Assembly: GCA_964360145.1 (NCBI GenBank)
Contig: CAYHWW010000124.1
Location: 1-10,092 of the forward strand
Source of the DNA: CAYHWW01 sp964360145
GTDB lineage: Bacteria; Bdellovibrionota; UBA1018; CAYHWW01
Length of the DNA: 10,092 nt
Direction: 5' to 3'
Made by a program: the position numbers and the translations under genes. Each line of letters starts with the position of its first letter. The first letter of the stretch is position 1. Positions 1 to 6,673 of the stretch are shown in pieces. Under the pieces are notes generated by a model, which saw only the letters and a list, made by a program, of their open reading frames with translations, did no database searches and was not told the origin of the DNA.

Positions 1-266
1 GCACTGCCACAGAGCAAAAGACCGAGTCACCCGCCCCCGTTGCTGGATCGTCTCGGCACATCCCTGCGGCGATCAAACGCAGGGTGTGGCTCCGGGACGG
101 AGGCAAATGCACTGAGCCTGGCTGCGGGGCGTCGAAATATTTGCATTATGATCATGTACAGCCATTTTTTCTGGGCGGTGAGCACAGCGCCCGAAACCTC
201 CGCCTGCTCTGCAGCGCGCATCATGGCGCTATGACGAGGGAAGTGTTTGGGGGCTTGTCGGGCTGA
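1..266 (+). CDS. HNH endonuclease domain protein, C-terminal part (5' end outside window)
   Basis: The reading frame is open from the left edge (first full codon at base 3) to a TGA at 264-266, so about 87 C-terminal residues are visible. They begin with a Thr/Glu/Pro-rich linker, followed by SRHIPAAIKRRVWLRDGGKC, the usual lead-in of HNH modules that are appended to longer proteins. Next come a C-x4-C pair (KCTEPGC), the HNH core H-Y-D-H, a conserved NLRLLC stretch and a CSAHH end, giving the expected two halves of a Cys/His zinc site around the nuclease fold. The family comprises metal-dependent nucleases; the substrate cannot be told from this domain, and many such proteins are uncharacterised repeat-family members rather than restriction enzymes. 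A GTG at base 84 is in frame but would cut off the conserved lead-in, so it is unlikely to be the real start. The gene is not obviously linked in function to rnhA downstream. Confidence 0.8.
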   Translation, partial: TATEQKTESPAPVAGSSRHIPAAIKRRVWLRDGGKCTEPGCGASKYLHYDHVQPFFLGGEHSARNLRLLCSAHHGAMTREVFGGLSG

Positions 267-353
267 AGGCGCAGGTTCCGCGACATAGCAGTGCCGCCGT
301 AGGGCCACCGGCGTGAAGTGATCGATTTGCAGGTCGAAGCGCGGGATAGGCCC

Positions 354-382
354 TTGCCCTACTCCACATTCCGCGCTGAAAT
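354..382 (+). promoter_or_regulatory. Candidate promoter for rnhA, placed for a leaderless transcript
   Basis: A -35-like TTGCCC (354-359) and a -10-like TGAAAT (377-382) are separated by exactly 17 bases; each matches the sigma70 consensus at 4 of 6 positions. Seven C residues (383-389) separate the -10 from the ATG at 390, so transcription would start at or beside the start codon. There is no purine-rich Shine-Dalgarno sequence before this ATG. The hexamers are weak individually. Support comes mainly from the spacing and from the same arrangement at two other genes in the window. Confidence 0.35.
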
Positions 383-389
383 CCCCCCC

Positions 390-1145
390 ATGACCGCTCC
401 ACGCAGCTTGAATGCTACAGCCATCACCATCTTCACCGACGGCGCCTGCTCCGGCAACCCCGGCCCCGGGGGCTGGGGCGCCATTGTGCGCGTGGACGGC
501 GAGATCACTGAGCTGGGTGGCGCCGCGAACCCCACCACCAACAACCGCATGGAGATGACCGCCGTCCTCGAGGCCTTGCGGGCCATTCACCGCCACGCCG
601 GCGCCGTGAAACTCCACACCGACTCGACCTACGTCATCCAGGGCATCAGCGGCTGGATCCACGGTTGGAAGCGCAACGGCTGGAAAACGAAAGAAGGCAA
701 AGATGTGGTGAACCGCGACATCTGGGAAGCGCTCTCCGACGTCGTCAGCGAGCGCACCCGCAAGCACGGAAAAGATTCTGACATTGAATGGATCGCCGTG
801 CCCGGCCACAGCGGCATGCCAGGCAACGAACGCTGCGACGAGATCGCGGTGGACTACAGCCAGGGGCTCGTGCCCGCGCTGTATCATGGGCCATCGGCGG
901 GCTATCGCATCCACCTGGACGCCGATGTGCCGGCCCGGGCTCCATCCAAAAAGAAATCCAAGCCCCCCACCAACCCCGGCGCTTACTACGTGAGCGTGGT
1001 AGGCGGCGTCACCATGCGCCACAAAACCTGGGCGGAGTGCGAAGCGCGGGTCAAAGGCACCGCCGGCGCCAGGTTCAAGAAAGTGGCGGACGCCACGGAC
1101 GAAGCCACGGTGCTGGCGGGCTGGGGGGCGCGCACCCCGCGCTAG
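390..1145 (+). CDS. rnhA: Ribonuclease HI with C-terminal hybrid-binding (Cauli_VI-like) domain
   Basis: This enzyme degrades the RNA strand of RNA-DNA hybrids in the cytoplasm (R-loops, primer removal). Of 251 residues, about 10-160 form the RNase H fold. The catalytic set is complete: D17 in FTDGACSGNPGPGGWG, E55 in NNRMEMTA, D78 in HTDSTYV, H140 in PGHSGMPGNE, and D150. After a Lys/Pro linker (about 182-197), residues 199-246 look like the hybrid-binding domain of eukaryotic RNase H1 (Cauli_VI/viroplasmin family), with TWAEC and ARFKK matching the duplex-contacting Trp and Lys positions. In eukaryotic RNase H1 that module is N-terminal; here it is C-terminal. ATG 390 was chosen because the fold starts about 10 residues later; a GTG at 318 in the same frame would add 24 residues without family support. 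The stop overlaps the stop of the convergent gene in a CTAG. Confidence 0.95.
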   Translation: MTAPRSLNATAITIFTDGACSGNPGPGGWGAIVRVDGEITELGGAANPTTNNRMEMTAVLEALRAIHRHAGAVKLHTDSTYVIQGISGWIHGWKRNGWKTKEGKDVVNRDIWEALSDVVSERTRKHGKDSDIEWIAVPGHSGMPGNERCDEIAVDYSQGLVPALYHGPSAGYRIHLDADVPARAPSKKKSKPPTNPGAYYVSVVGGVTMRHKTWAECEARVKGTAGARFKKVADATDEATVLAGWGARTPR

Positions 1146-4100
1146 GCCAAGTCAAAACTCATGAGACAGCCCCGCACTGCGAGGGATGCGCAGCGGATGA
1201 AATCAGCTTTTTGGCCAAGATCACAGGGGCTGATTCCCTTCACGATCACGAGGATGCCCATCAAAGACTGATCATCGCTGTACAACGGGCAATACATGCG
1301 CACGACGTTGCCGTTCATGGATTGAGCCTTAATAGAACGACTGCGAATCATTTCCGCTAACACCTCATCTTGACCCACATTGAGCTCATCGCCGCTGATG
1401 TAGCTTGTCCCCGTGGCGGTGAGGACCCGCATGCGCTTGCGATCCGCAGCGTCCGCACGACCCAGAAGCGCAACTTCGGCACCGAGTAACGAACGGGAGA
1501 CCAGTGCGCAGTACTGTCGCGCGGAATCTTGTGGTGTGCGCTGGCGATTCAGCGCGGCCTCCACCATGAAAAGCATGATTCCGAGGGAACTGTAGCGACG
1601 ACCGGCTGCTTGAGTGACGGGCCCACCGGCCCCACCCTCTTCACTGTCCATGGACTCCGCGCCACCAGCGCGACGGCGCTTTTCGGCCCAACCCTTGGCG
1701 GTCAACTCCTCCTCGGGAACGCTGGCCTCAGGCTCATCATCAATCTCGTCGTGTTCGGGGCGGCTGATCTTTGCCAACACTGAATTGCCCGTGACGGGGG
1801 GGGGCGCCTCGTCTATCTGGCCTTGCTCCCGGAGTTTTTGGAAGGAGAGGGCCACACCCTCTTCCCCTTCGGCCATGTCCATGGGCGTGACCATCTCGTC
1901 GGCTTCAGCAATGAGCTCTTCTTCTTGATCTTCAGTGAGGGCATCGGCTGGAGCATCCGTAGCATCGCTATCCACAGCCCCCTTGGCGTCCGGAGCTTTT
2001 TCACCGCTCTCCTGCCGCGCAAGCTTCCCTTTGATGTCCTTCAGCAGCTGCGCTCGCTTGGCGCGCTCCTGTTCCGAAAAATATCTCGTGAGGTAGTGCT
2101 GCACCACCAGCGGGAGGTCTTGAAAACGCTCCTGCTTCTGGGGTTGGCTCTGGCGCGTGAACCAGCACAGCTCTTTGCGGGAATACAGCGGTCGCTCGCT
2201 ATAAATAATCCAGAACGGGGAATGAGCAACCACGTCCTTGCACTTCTTCATTTTGATTTCAGGCAGGATGAATACGTAGACGATGCTTGCGCTGGGTAGC
2301 GCGGTGTCCTTGCCAGCGGACTCCCACACCCCGTCGATGCCGCCGAAGTGGTCCAGGGGGAAGCGATTGACGCCGCCGAGATCGTCAGCCCCTTTGCTGT
2401 CGCCCCGAGCCCGAGCGTCCTCGATATTGAGAATTTCCTCATCATCTTCGTCGACGTCGCCCACCACGGAATCCCGAGCCTGCCAATTGCGCCGCCGGTC
2501 TTCTTCGCTTTCAGTGATGGCGCCATGATTATCACCACCTGCCTCAGCTTCGGAGCGCTCCTCCTCCTCTTCGACGTCGCGCCCCGCGAAGTTCCGCTGG
2601 GCGCTGTCTAAATCGTCGGCGTCTTCCTCAGCGGCGCCTGGGTGAGTGCCATCGCGCTTGGCGCGTTTACCCCACGGTGACTTTTTCTCAGCAGCATCAC
2701 CACTTTTGCGACCACGACCGGATGCAGCATCAGAGTCTTTTACGCCATCGCCATCATCTACATCCGCAGCATCCGCGGCATCCACAGCATCCGCGGCATC
2801 CACAGCATCCGCGGCATCTTCAACATCCTCAATATCTTCAACATCCTCAACCCCGTCATCAGATTCGCTTTGTGTCGCGTGCTCCTTCGCTTTGAGGCCG
2901 GATTTTTCACGCCCGGAGCCAATGCCTTCCCTGGCTGCGCGTTCCCGCCCCTGCCGCTCTTTTTGAAGAGCGGCCTTGCGCCTCTCCAGGTCCATCAGTT
3001 CCAGAGGCGTGAGGTCTTTCTTATTCCAACTACTGGAATTGATGTGCTCAGTTTTGACGCCTTTGCCCTCGGTAACAGCACTGGATTGAGCTACCGCCGG
3101 GGGCGTCGCAGTCTTCAGCGCGGTCTTTGCTGCCTCCGCCGTCTTTGCCGCCAGCGCAGTCTTTGCTGACTCCGCGGTGTCGGCGGTTAATGCGGGTACT
3201 TCATCATCATCATCGTTCTCATCGTCCGCGGTGGCTGGTTTCGCACCGATTTTCTTTTGATCAGCGGAAACCGCGGATCCCGTGAGGCCGCGACGAGTCG
3301 CTGCCCGCGCATCAACGGGCTTGCTCAGTTTTTCATGAGCTTCCTTGGAATCAGCAGCGGCAACACCCCGCTCCTTATGGGGAGCTTTCCCCTTGTCTTT
3401 GTCCGCGGCGGTGGTGGCTTTGAGCGCGGCAATGTCCTCATCCTCGTCCTGACTCTGAACGGCGGCACCCTGAACCTTTTTTTCCACTGCGTCATTCCGC
3501 TGCTGCAAGGAAGATGCGGCTTTTCGTGCCAGGATTTCCGATTTTTTCTGTTCTTTTTTCTTCAGAGCCTCTGAATCAGCTTCCGCGATGCTCTTCAAGG
3601 CGGTTTGGGTATCCTTAGCGGTAATAAGATCGCCGTTGGCGTCCGTATCCACCTTTTTCGCGATTTCTTTTCCTTGCGGGTCAACAAACTTAAGTTGAGG
3701 CCTCAGTCCCTGGAAGCCCCAGCCCTGGGGTGTGTGCTCAGGCTTATCTCCGGCGCATTGCCACGCTCCCTTCGCGCTTGGGCCATCCTTGGGCATCCAT
3801 CGCCACTGGGTCTCGCCCTCCGGCGTTTTATCTGGGTGCTGCTCCCATGCCCCCTGGGCTTCATCGGGGCCTGCCATGCGGAAGGCCCACTTCTTGCCCT
3901 TTTTTGACGGCCTGTTGCCCTTGAAGGCCCAGACATCCTCGGCAATCTCAGTGGCGTCGATTTCTTTGACTGCGGCGTCCGCCCCCTGCCCTTCGCCTTC
4001 GCTGGCCTTCATGCGCTTGAATTCAGCTATTTTGTGCTGCTTCCGCGCGGCCAGATTGGCTTTGATCTGCAACGACATCTTGAACTGGAGCTGCCGCTCG

Positions 4101-4480
4101 TTGACGGGCTCCATCATGAACTCTTGGCAACCCAGGTCTTCGAACTTTCGCGCGACAGGGGGCTGCTTAATGCTGCACGTGATGATGAACTTGATTTTCC
4201 CTTGCTTGATATCGCGCTTGAGGACCGTGGCCACTTGCAGGAGCTTGGAAATCTCCGCGGTTTCCGCGATGGATCCGAGGATGATGCAGGGACGCAACTG
4301 CATGGCAAGCTGCACGAACTCGCTCAGTATGGTCACCTCGTGGACCATGATGGACTTATCCTGTTTCAGCCTGGCAATGAGTTTGCTCAGCGTATTGCCG
4401 TAGGGGCCAAGGGCAATGACCTGGGCCCGCTCGTCCACGCCGGAGTCTGGGGCGACAGCTGGTTTTTCCTCGGTACTCAT
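1142..4480 (-). CDS. Giant acidic multidomain protein: pseudo-receiver, 14-residue Trp repeats, GAF-like C-terminus
   Basis: I do not recognise this 1112-residue protein as a named family; its function is unknown. Residues about 19-142 look like a response-regulator receiver fold, but the phospho-acceptor Asp is replaced (CIILGS, 65-70) and the conserved Lys near the end is Glu (MMEPVN, E124), so it is probably not phosphorylated. Residues 184-265 hold six tryptophan repeats. A long Ala/Lys/Asp/Glu-rich, probably disordered or coiled stretch (about 295-700) follows, including hexapeptide repeats (545-571) and acid runs. A hydrophobic aromatic island lies at about 704-805. A second acidic linker leads to a folded C-terminus (about 962-1112) with a GAF-like pattern (residues 1058-1082, MYCPL...GILVIVKG). 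No signal peptide or membrane segment is seen, so it is probably cytosolic. The ATG at 4480 has AGGATAGG just upstream. It is divergent from the dehydratase gene. A scaffold or signalling role is inference. Confidence 0.85.
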   Translation of the reverse strand: MSTEEKPAVAPDSGVDERAQVIALGPYGNTLSKLIARLKQDKSIMVHEVTILSEFVQLAMQLRPCIILGSIAETAEISKLLQVATVLKRDIKQGKIKFIITCSIKQPPVARKFEDLGCQEFMMEPVNERQLQFKMSLQIKANLAARKQHKIAEFKRMKASEGEGQGADAAVKEIDATEIAEDVWAFKGNRPSKKGKKWAFRMAGPDEAQGAWEQHPDKTPEGETQWRWMPKDGPSAKGAWQCAGDKPEHTPQGWGFQGLRPQLKFVDPQGKEIAKKVDTDANGDLITAKDTQTALKSIAEADSEALKKKEQKKSEILARKAASSLQQRNDAVEKKVQGAAVQSQDEDEDIAALKATTAADKDKGKAPHKERGVAAADSKEAHEKLSKPVDARAATRRGLTGSAVSADQKKIGAKPATADDENDDDDEVPALTADTAESAKTALAAKTAEAAKTALKTATPPAVAQSSAVTEGKGVKTEHINSSSWNKKDLTPLELMDLERRKAALQKERQGRERAAREGIGSGREKSGLKAKEHATQSESDDGVEDVEDIEDVEDAADAVDAADAVDAADAADVDDGDGVKDSDAASGRGRKSGDAAEKKSPWGKRAKRDGTHPGAAEEDADDLDSAQRNFAGRDVEEEEERSEAEAGGDNHGAITESEEDRRRNWQARDSVVGDVDEDDEEILNIEDARARGDSKGADDLGGVNRFPLDHFGGIDGVWESAGKDTALPSASIVYVFILPEIKMKKCKDVVAHSPFWIIYSERPLYSRKELCWFTRQSQPQKQERFQDLPLVVQHYLTRYFSEQERAKRAQLLKDIKGKLARQESGEKAPDAKGAVDSDATDAPADALTEDQEEELIAEADEMVTPMDMAEGEEGVALSFQKLREQGQIDEAPPPVTGNSVLAKISRPEHDEIDDEPEASVPEEELTAKGWAEKRRRAGGAESMDSEEGGAGGPVTQAAGRRYSSLGIMLFMVEAALNRQRTPQDSARQYCALVSRSLLGAEVALLGRADAADRKRMRVLTATGTSYISGDELNVGQDEVLAEMIRSRSIKAQSMNGNVVRMYCPLYSDDQSLMGILVIVKGISPCDLGQKADFIRCASLAVRGCLMSFDLA
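2762..2850 (-). repeat. Two adjacent 18-bp tandem repeat tracts inside the giant gene
   Basis: On the plus strand the 18-base unit ATCCGCGGCATCCACAGC occurs perfectly twice (2771-2788 and 2789-2806), with partial copies at 2762-2770 and 2807-2817. It encodes AVDAAD on the minus strand. Directly next to it, a second 18-base unit (TCTTCAACATCCTCAATA, 2817-2834) is repeated almost fully at 2835-2850 and encodes EDVEDI. Both units are multiples of three, so gain or loss of a copy keeps the frame and changes only the length of the acidic linker (residues about 545-571). Confidence 0.85.
3686..3931 (-). repeat. Six tryptophan repeats of exactly 14 residues in the giant protein
   Basis: Tryptophans lie at residues 184, 198, 212, 226, 240 and 254, an exact 14-residue period over five full units plus a partial sixth. 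Within the unit, an aromatic residue at position 3 recurs (F, F, W, F), Gly at position 5 (units 1, 5, 6), Pro at position 8 (units 1, 2, 5, 6; shifted to 9 in 3 and 4) and Gly near positions 12-14. The DNA is not an obvious tandem repeat, so selection at the protein level is more likely than recent slippage. The fold and ligand are unknown. Confidence 0.8.
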
Positions 4481-4549
4481 CGCCTATCCTATCGGAAGAA
4501 CACTGAATGATGCCCCCTGGGAATCCATTGCCCAGGTACAAGGTGCACC

Positions 4550-4578
4550 TTAAAAAGGACGACTCACCGACCGATAAT
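4550..4578 (+). promoter_or_regulatory. Candidate promoter for the dehydratase gene, placed for a leaderless transcript
   Basis: A -35-like TTAAAA (4550-4555), a 17-base spacer and a -10-like GATAAT (4573-4578, 5 of 6 to consensus) end six bases before the ATG at 4585. That ATG has no Shine-Dalgarno. A second possible pair, TTGCCC (4528-4533) and TAAAAA (4551-4556), also with 17 bases between, would start transcription about 20 bases upstream. Either arrangement would favour the 4585 start over the earlier in-frame ATG at 4507. Confidence 0.4.
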
Positions 4579-4584
4579 CCTGAC

Positions 4585-5580
4585 ATGAAGCGGGCTTTCA
4601 TCACCGGCATCGCCGGCCAGGACGGATCATATTTGGCGGAATTGCTCTTGGCGGAAGGCTATGAGGTCCATGGCCTCGTAGCCAGCGACCGCAGCAGCCT
4701 TTCCCGCATCGCCCACATCCATGACAGCATCAAACTCCACTTTGGGGATGTGGTGAACACCATGCACATGGCTGATATCCTCCGGCACCTGCATCCCGAT
4801 GAGATCTACAACCTCGCGGCCAAATCCTTCGTGCCCGCAAGTTGGGCGGATCCCATCATCACCGCGGATACCACGGCCATGGGCGCGGCCAGCATGCTGG
4901 AAGCCCTCCGCAGCGCATCCCCCCATTCCAAGTTCGTCCAGGCGACCAGTTCCGAGATTTTCGGCGATGCCCCGCAATCACCGCAGAACGAGTCCACGGG
5001 CTTCAATCCCCGCACACCTTATGGCGCATCCAAACTCTACGCCTATTTCATGACAAAGAACTACCGCCAGCGCTACGGCATCCACTGTGTCTCGGCCATC
5101 ATGTACAACCATGAGTCTCCCCGCCGTCCCGCCGAATTCGTCACCCGAAAGATCACGGGCGCCGTGGCGGAGATCAAGCTTGGTCTCCGCAAAAACCTCA
5201 CCCTCGGCAACCTGGATACTCGTCGTGACTGGGGCTATGCCCCCGATTATGCGCGGGCGCTCACTCTCATGGCCCGCCACGACAAGGCTCAAGACTTCGT
5301 GCTCGCCACCGGCGTCACAAGAACCGTACAAGAGCTCGCGGCCTTTGCGTTCGAGGCTGCTGGACTCGATTGGAAAGATCACGTGGTGGTGGATCCCAAA
5401 CTCTGCCGCCCCCCAGAGAGCACCATTCTCTGCGGGGATCCCAGTTCCGCGCGCGCTCTTCTACGCTGGCAGCCCACCAAGACGTTTCAAGAAGTGATCA
5501 CCGAGATGGTGGCCCACGACCTCGCCCTGGCCGAACGCAGGATTGCTCAAAGCGACGCACCCGCCAGAGCGGCCGCCTAA
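4585..5580 (+). CDS. GDP-mannose 4,6-dehydratase-like SDR enzyme
   Basis: This is an extended short-chain dehydratase for nucleotide sugars. The closest family by motif is GDP-mannose 4,6-dehydratase, which makes GDP-4-keto-6-deoxymannose, the precursor of fucose, rhamnose-type and perosamine sugars. In 331 residues one sees the Rossmann loop TGIAGQDG (7-14), the catalytic region ATSSEIFG with S122 and E124, Y146 and K150 in TPYGASK, and the family signature NHESPRR (175-181) followed by RDWGYAPDY. Typical members have about 345-370 residues. The usual next-step reductase or epimerase is not in the window. ATG 4585 fits the family N-terminus; an in-frame ATG at 4507 has a GGAAGA seven bases upstream and would add 26 polar residues, so the start is not settled. 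The stop lies four bases from the stop of the convergent glycosyltransferase. The exact sugar specificity is uncertain. Confidence 0.88.
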   Translation: MKRAFITGIAGQDGSYLAELLLAEGYEVHGLVASDRSSLSRIAHIHDSIKLHFGDVVNTMHMADILRHLHPDEIYNLAAKSFVPASWADPIITADTTAMGAASMLEALRSASPHSKFVQATSSEIFGDAPQSPQNESTGFNPRTPYGASKLYAYFMTKNYRQRYGIHCVSAIMYNHESPRRPAEFVTRKITGAVAEIKLGLRKNLTLGNLDTRRDWGYAPDYARALTLMARHDKAQDFVLATGVTRTVQELAAFAFEAAGLDWKDHVVVDPKLCRPPESTILCGDPSSARALLRWQPTKTFQEVITEMVAHDLALAERRIAQSDAPARAAA

Positions 5581-5584
5581 GGAC

Positions 5585-6673
5585 CTAAGCTACCTGACGA
5601 TAAAGCCGGTTCATGGCGTCGGCAAAGCGTTCTTGCGTGTAGTGCGCTGCCACGGCCTTGCTCTTTTCAGATAGCGCGGCACTCTCATTGAAGGCCCGCA
5701 GAATGCCTTGGGCAATGGAGTCCGTGCTCAGGGGATCCACTAAGGCCGCTGCTCCCCGGGCCACTTCACGCAGGGATGGAATATCTGATGCGACGATGGG
5801 AGCGCCGCAGGCCATGGCTTCCACCACGGGATAGCCAAAACCCTCGTGGGTGCTGGCTTGCACCACCACGCCGCTGGCGCTGTAGAGAGCGGGCAGATCC
5901 TCGACATAGTCGAGGAACCGCACCTTCGCGGAGATGCCCAAATGGACAGCATATTCTTCGAGCTCCTTGCGGGAGCCTGCCCACTGAGAACGCCCCACTT
6001 TGGTAAACCGAGCCCCGGGATGCTTCGCGAATACCGCGGGTAAAGCGCCAAGGAGCCGTCGGAGATTCTTTCGCGGCAGCTCGCTTCCGACGTAGACTAT
6101 TTCCAGGGGATTTCTCTGCACTCCTGGCACGGGATGAAAGGCCGAGGAAATGCCAGGGTACACCACATGAATGCGCGAGCGTGGCATTCCCAGCATGTGC
6201 TCGATCTCATCCGCTGCCGCCTCCGTCAATGTCACCACCCCATCCACGCCGGAGAGCGCTGACAACGAGCGCAGGTAGCCTTTGCGGTCCGTGAAGGAGC
6301 CATAGATTCTGTGAATGGCGGGATAGAGATCGAAAATCGTGGCGAGCTTGAATCCCTTGCGCGGCAAATGGGGCACCAGGGCTCCGAATGTTTGGCTCGT
6401 GAGATGCCAGACGCGGCAGCTGTCCCCTCGGGGAATTTCCGCGGAGGTGGGATAGTTCTTGCGGGCCGTGGATAAATCACGACCCATGGCGCGTCCCAAC
6501 CGGTCCACAAGATGTTTCTCCATCACGCCGACTAGCCCAGCGGTGCGGCTCGACACTTCATAGCTGCGATAAAGGCATCGTCCCTCCAGGGCTGCCCTGA
6601 GATCACTGACCCAGCGGTAGATGCCCGTCATCTCGGGTTCTGTTTTGACGATCAAACCCACGTCATGATTCAT
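5585..6673 (-). CDS. GT4-type glycosyltransferase (group 1)
   Basis: This is a GT-B retaining glycosyltransferase that transfers a sugar from a nucleotide donor to a growing glycan at the cytosolic face of the inner membrane. In its 362 residues the C-terminal donor half is clear: EIVYVGSELPRKNL (191-204), FLDYVEDLPALYSAS (253-267) and the EGFGYPVVEAM motif with the E-x7-E pair E277/E285, followed by CGAPIVASDIPSLREV. No signal peptide or membrane helix is seen. The ATG at 6673-6671 overlaps the stop of the WecA-like gene (ATGA) and has GGAAG about five bases upstream, so translation is probably coupled to it. It is the last gene of the minus-strand polysaccharide run and ends four bases from the convergent dehydratase gene. 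The sugar donor and acceptor cannot be told. Confidence 0.9.
   Translation of the reverse strand: MNHDVGLIVKTEPEMTGIYRWVSDLRAALEGRCLYRSYEVSSRTAGLVGVMEKHLVDRLGRAMGRDLSTARKNYPTSAEIPRGDSCRVWHLTSQTFGALVPHLPRKGFKLATIFDLYPAIHRIYGSFTDRKGYLRSLSALSGVDGVVTLTEAAADEIEHMLGMPRSRIHVVYPGISSAFHPVPGVQRNPLEIVYVGSELPRKNLRRLLGALPAVFAKHPGARFTKVGRSQWAGSRKELEEYAVHLGISAKVRFLDYVEDLPALYSASGVVVQASTHEGFGYPVVEAMACGAPIVASDIPSLREVARGAAALVDPLSTDSIAQGILRAFNESAALSEKSKAVAAHYTQERFADAMNRLYRQVA

Noticed and set aside
287..315. GC-rich CGCCG...CGGCG pair after the HNH gene as a terminator
   Set aside because: The stem is only five base pairs with a nine-base loop and no following T run.
27..1022. A 331-codon open frame on the minus strand opposite rnhA
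   Set aside because: It is antisense to a gene with complete catalytic motifs; its protein is Ala/Gly/His/Val-rich with no recognisable motif, as expected from the shadow frame of a GC-rich gene.
1823..2299. A plus-strand frame with hydrophobic stretches inside the giant gene
   Set aside because: It is a mirror of acidic codons (GAG/GAA read in reverse give Leu/Phe/Ser), not a real membrane protein.
2762..2850. Short regular repeats as a possible CRISPR array
   Set aside because: The units are 18 bases, directly adjacent without spacers, and in frame within a coding sequence.
3732..4403. A 223-codon plus-strand frame opposite the start of the giant gene
   Set aside because: It is Ser/Cys/Leu-rich shadow sequence; the minus-strand frame continues through 1112 codons with a good start, the regular Trp repeat and domain-like segments.
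5574..5592. CCTAAG direct repeat between the convergent dehydratase and glycosyltransferase genes
   Set aside because: Only six bases, direct rather than inverted, and overlapping the stop codons; no sign of a terminator or attachment site.
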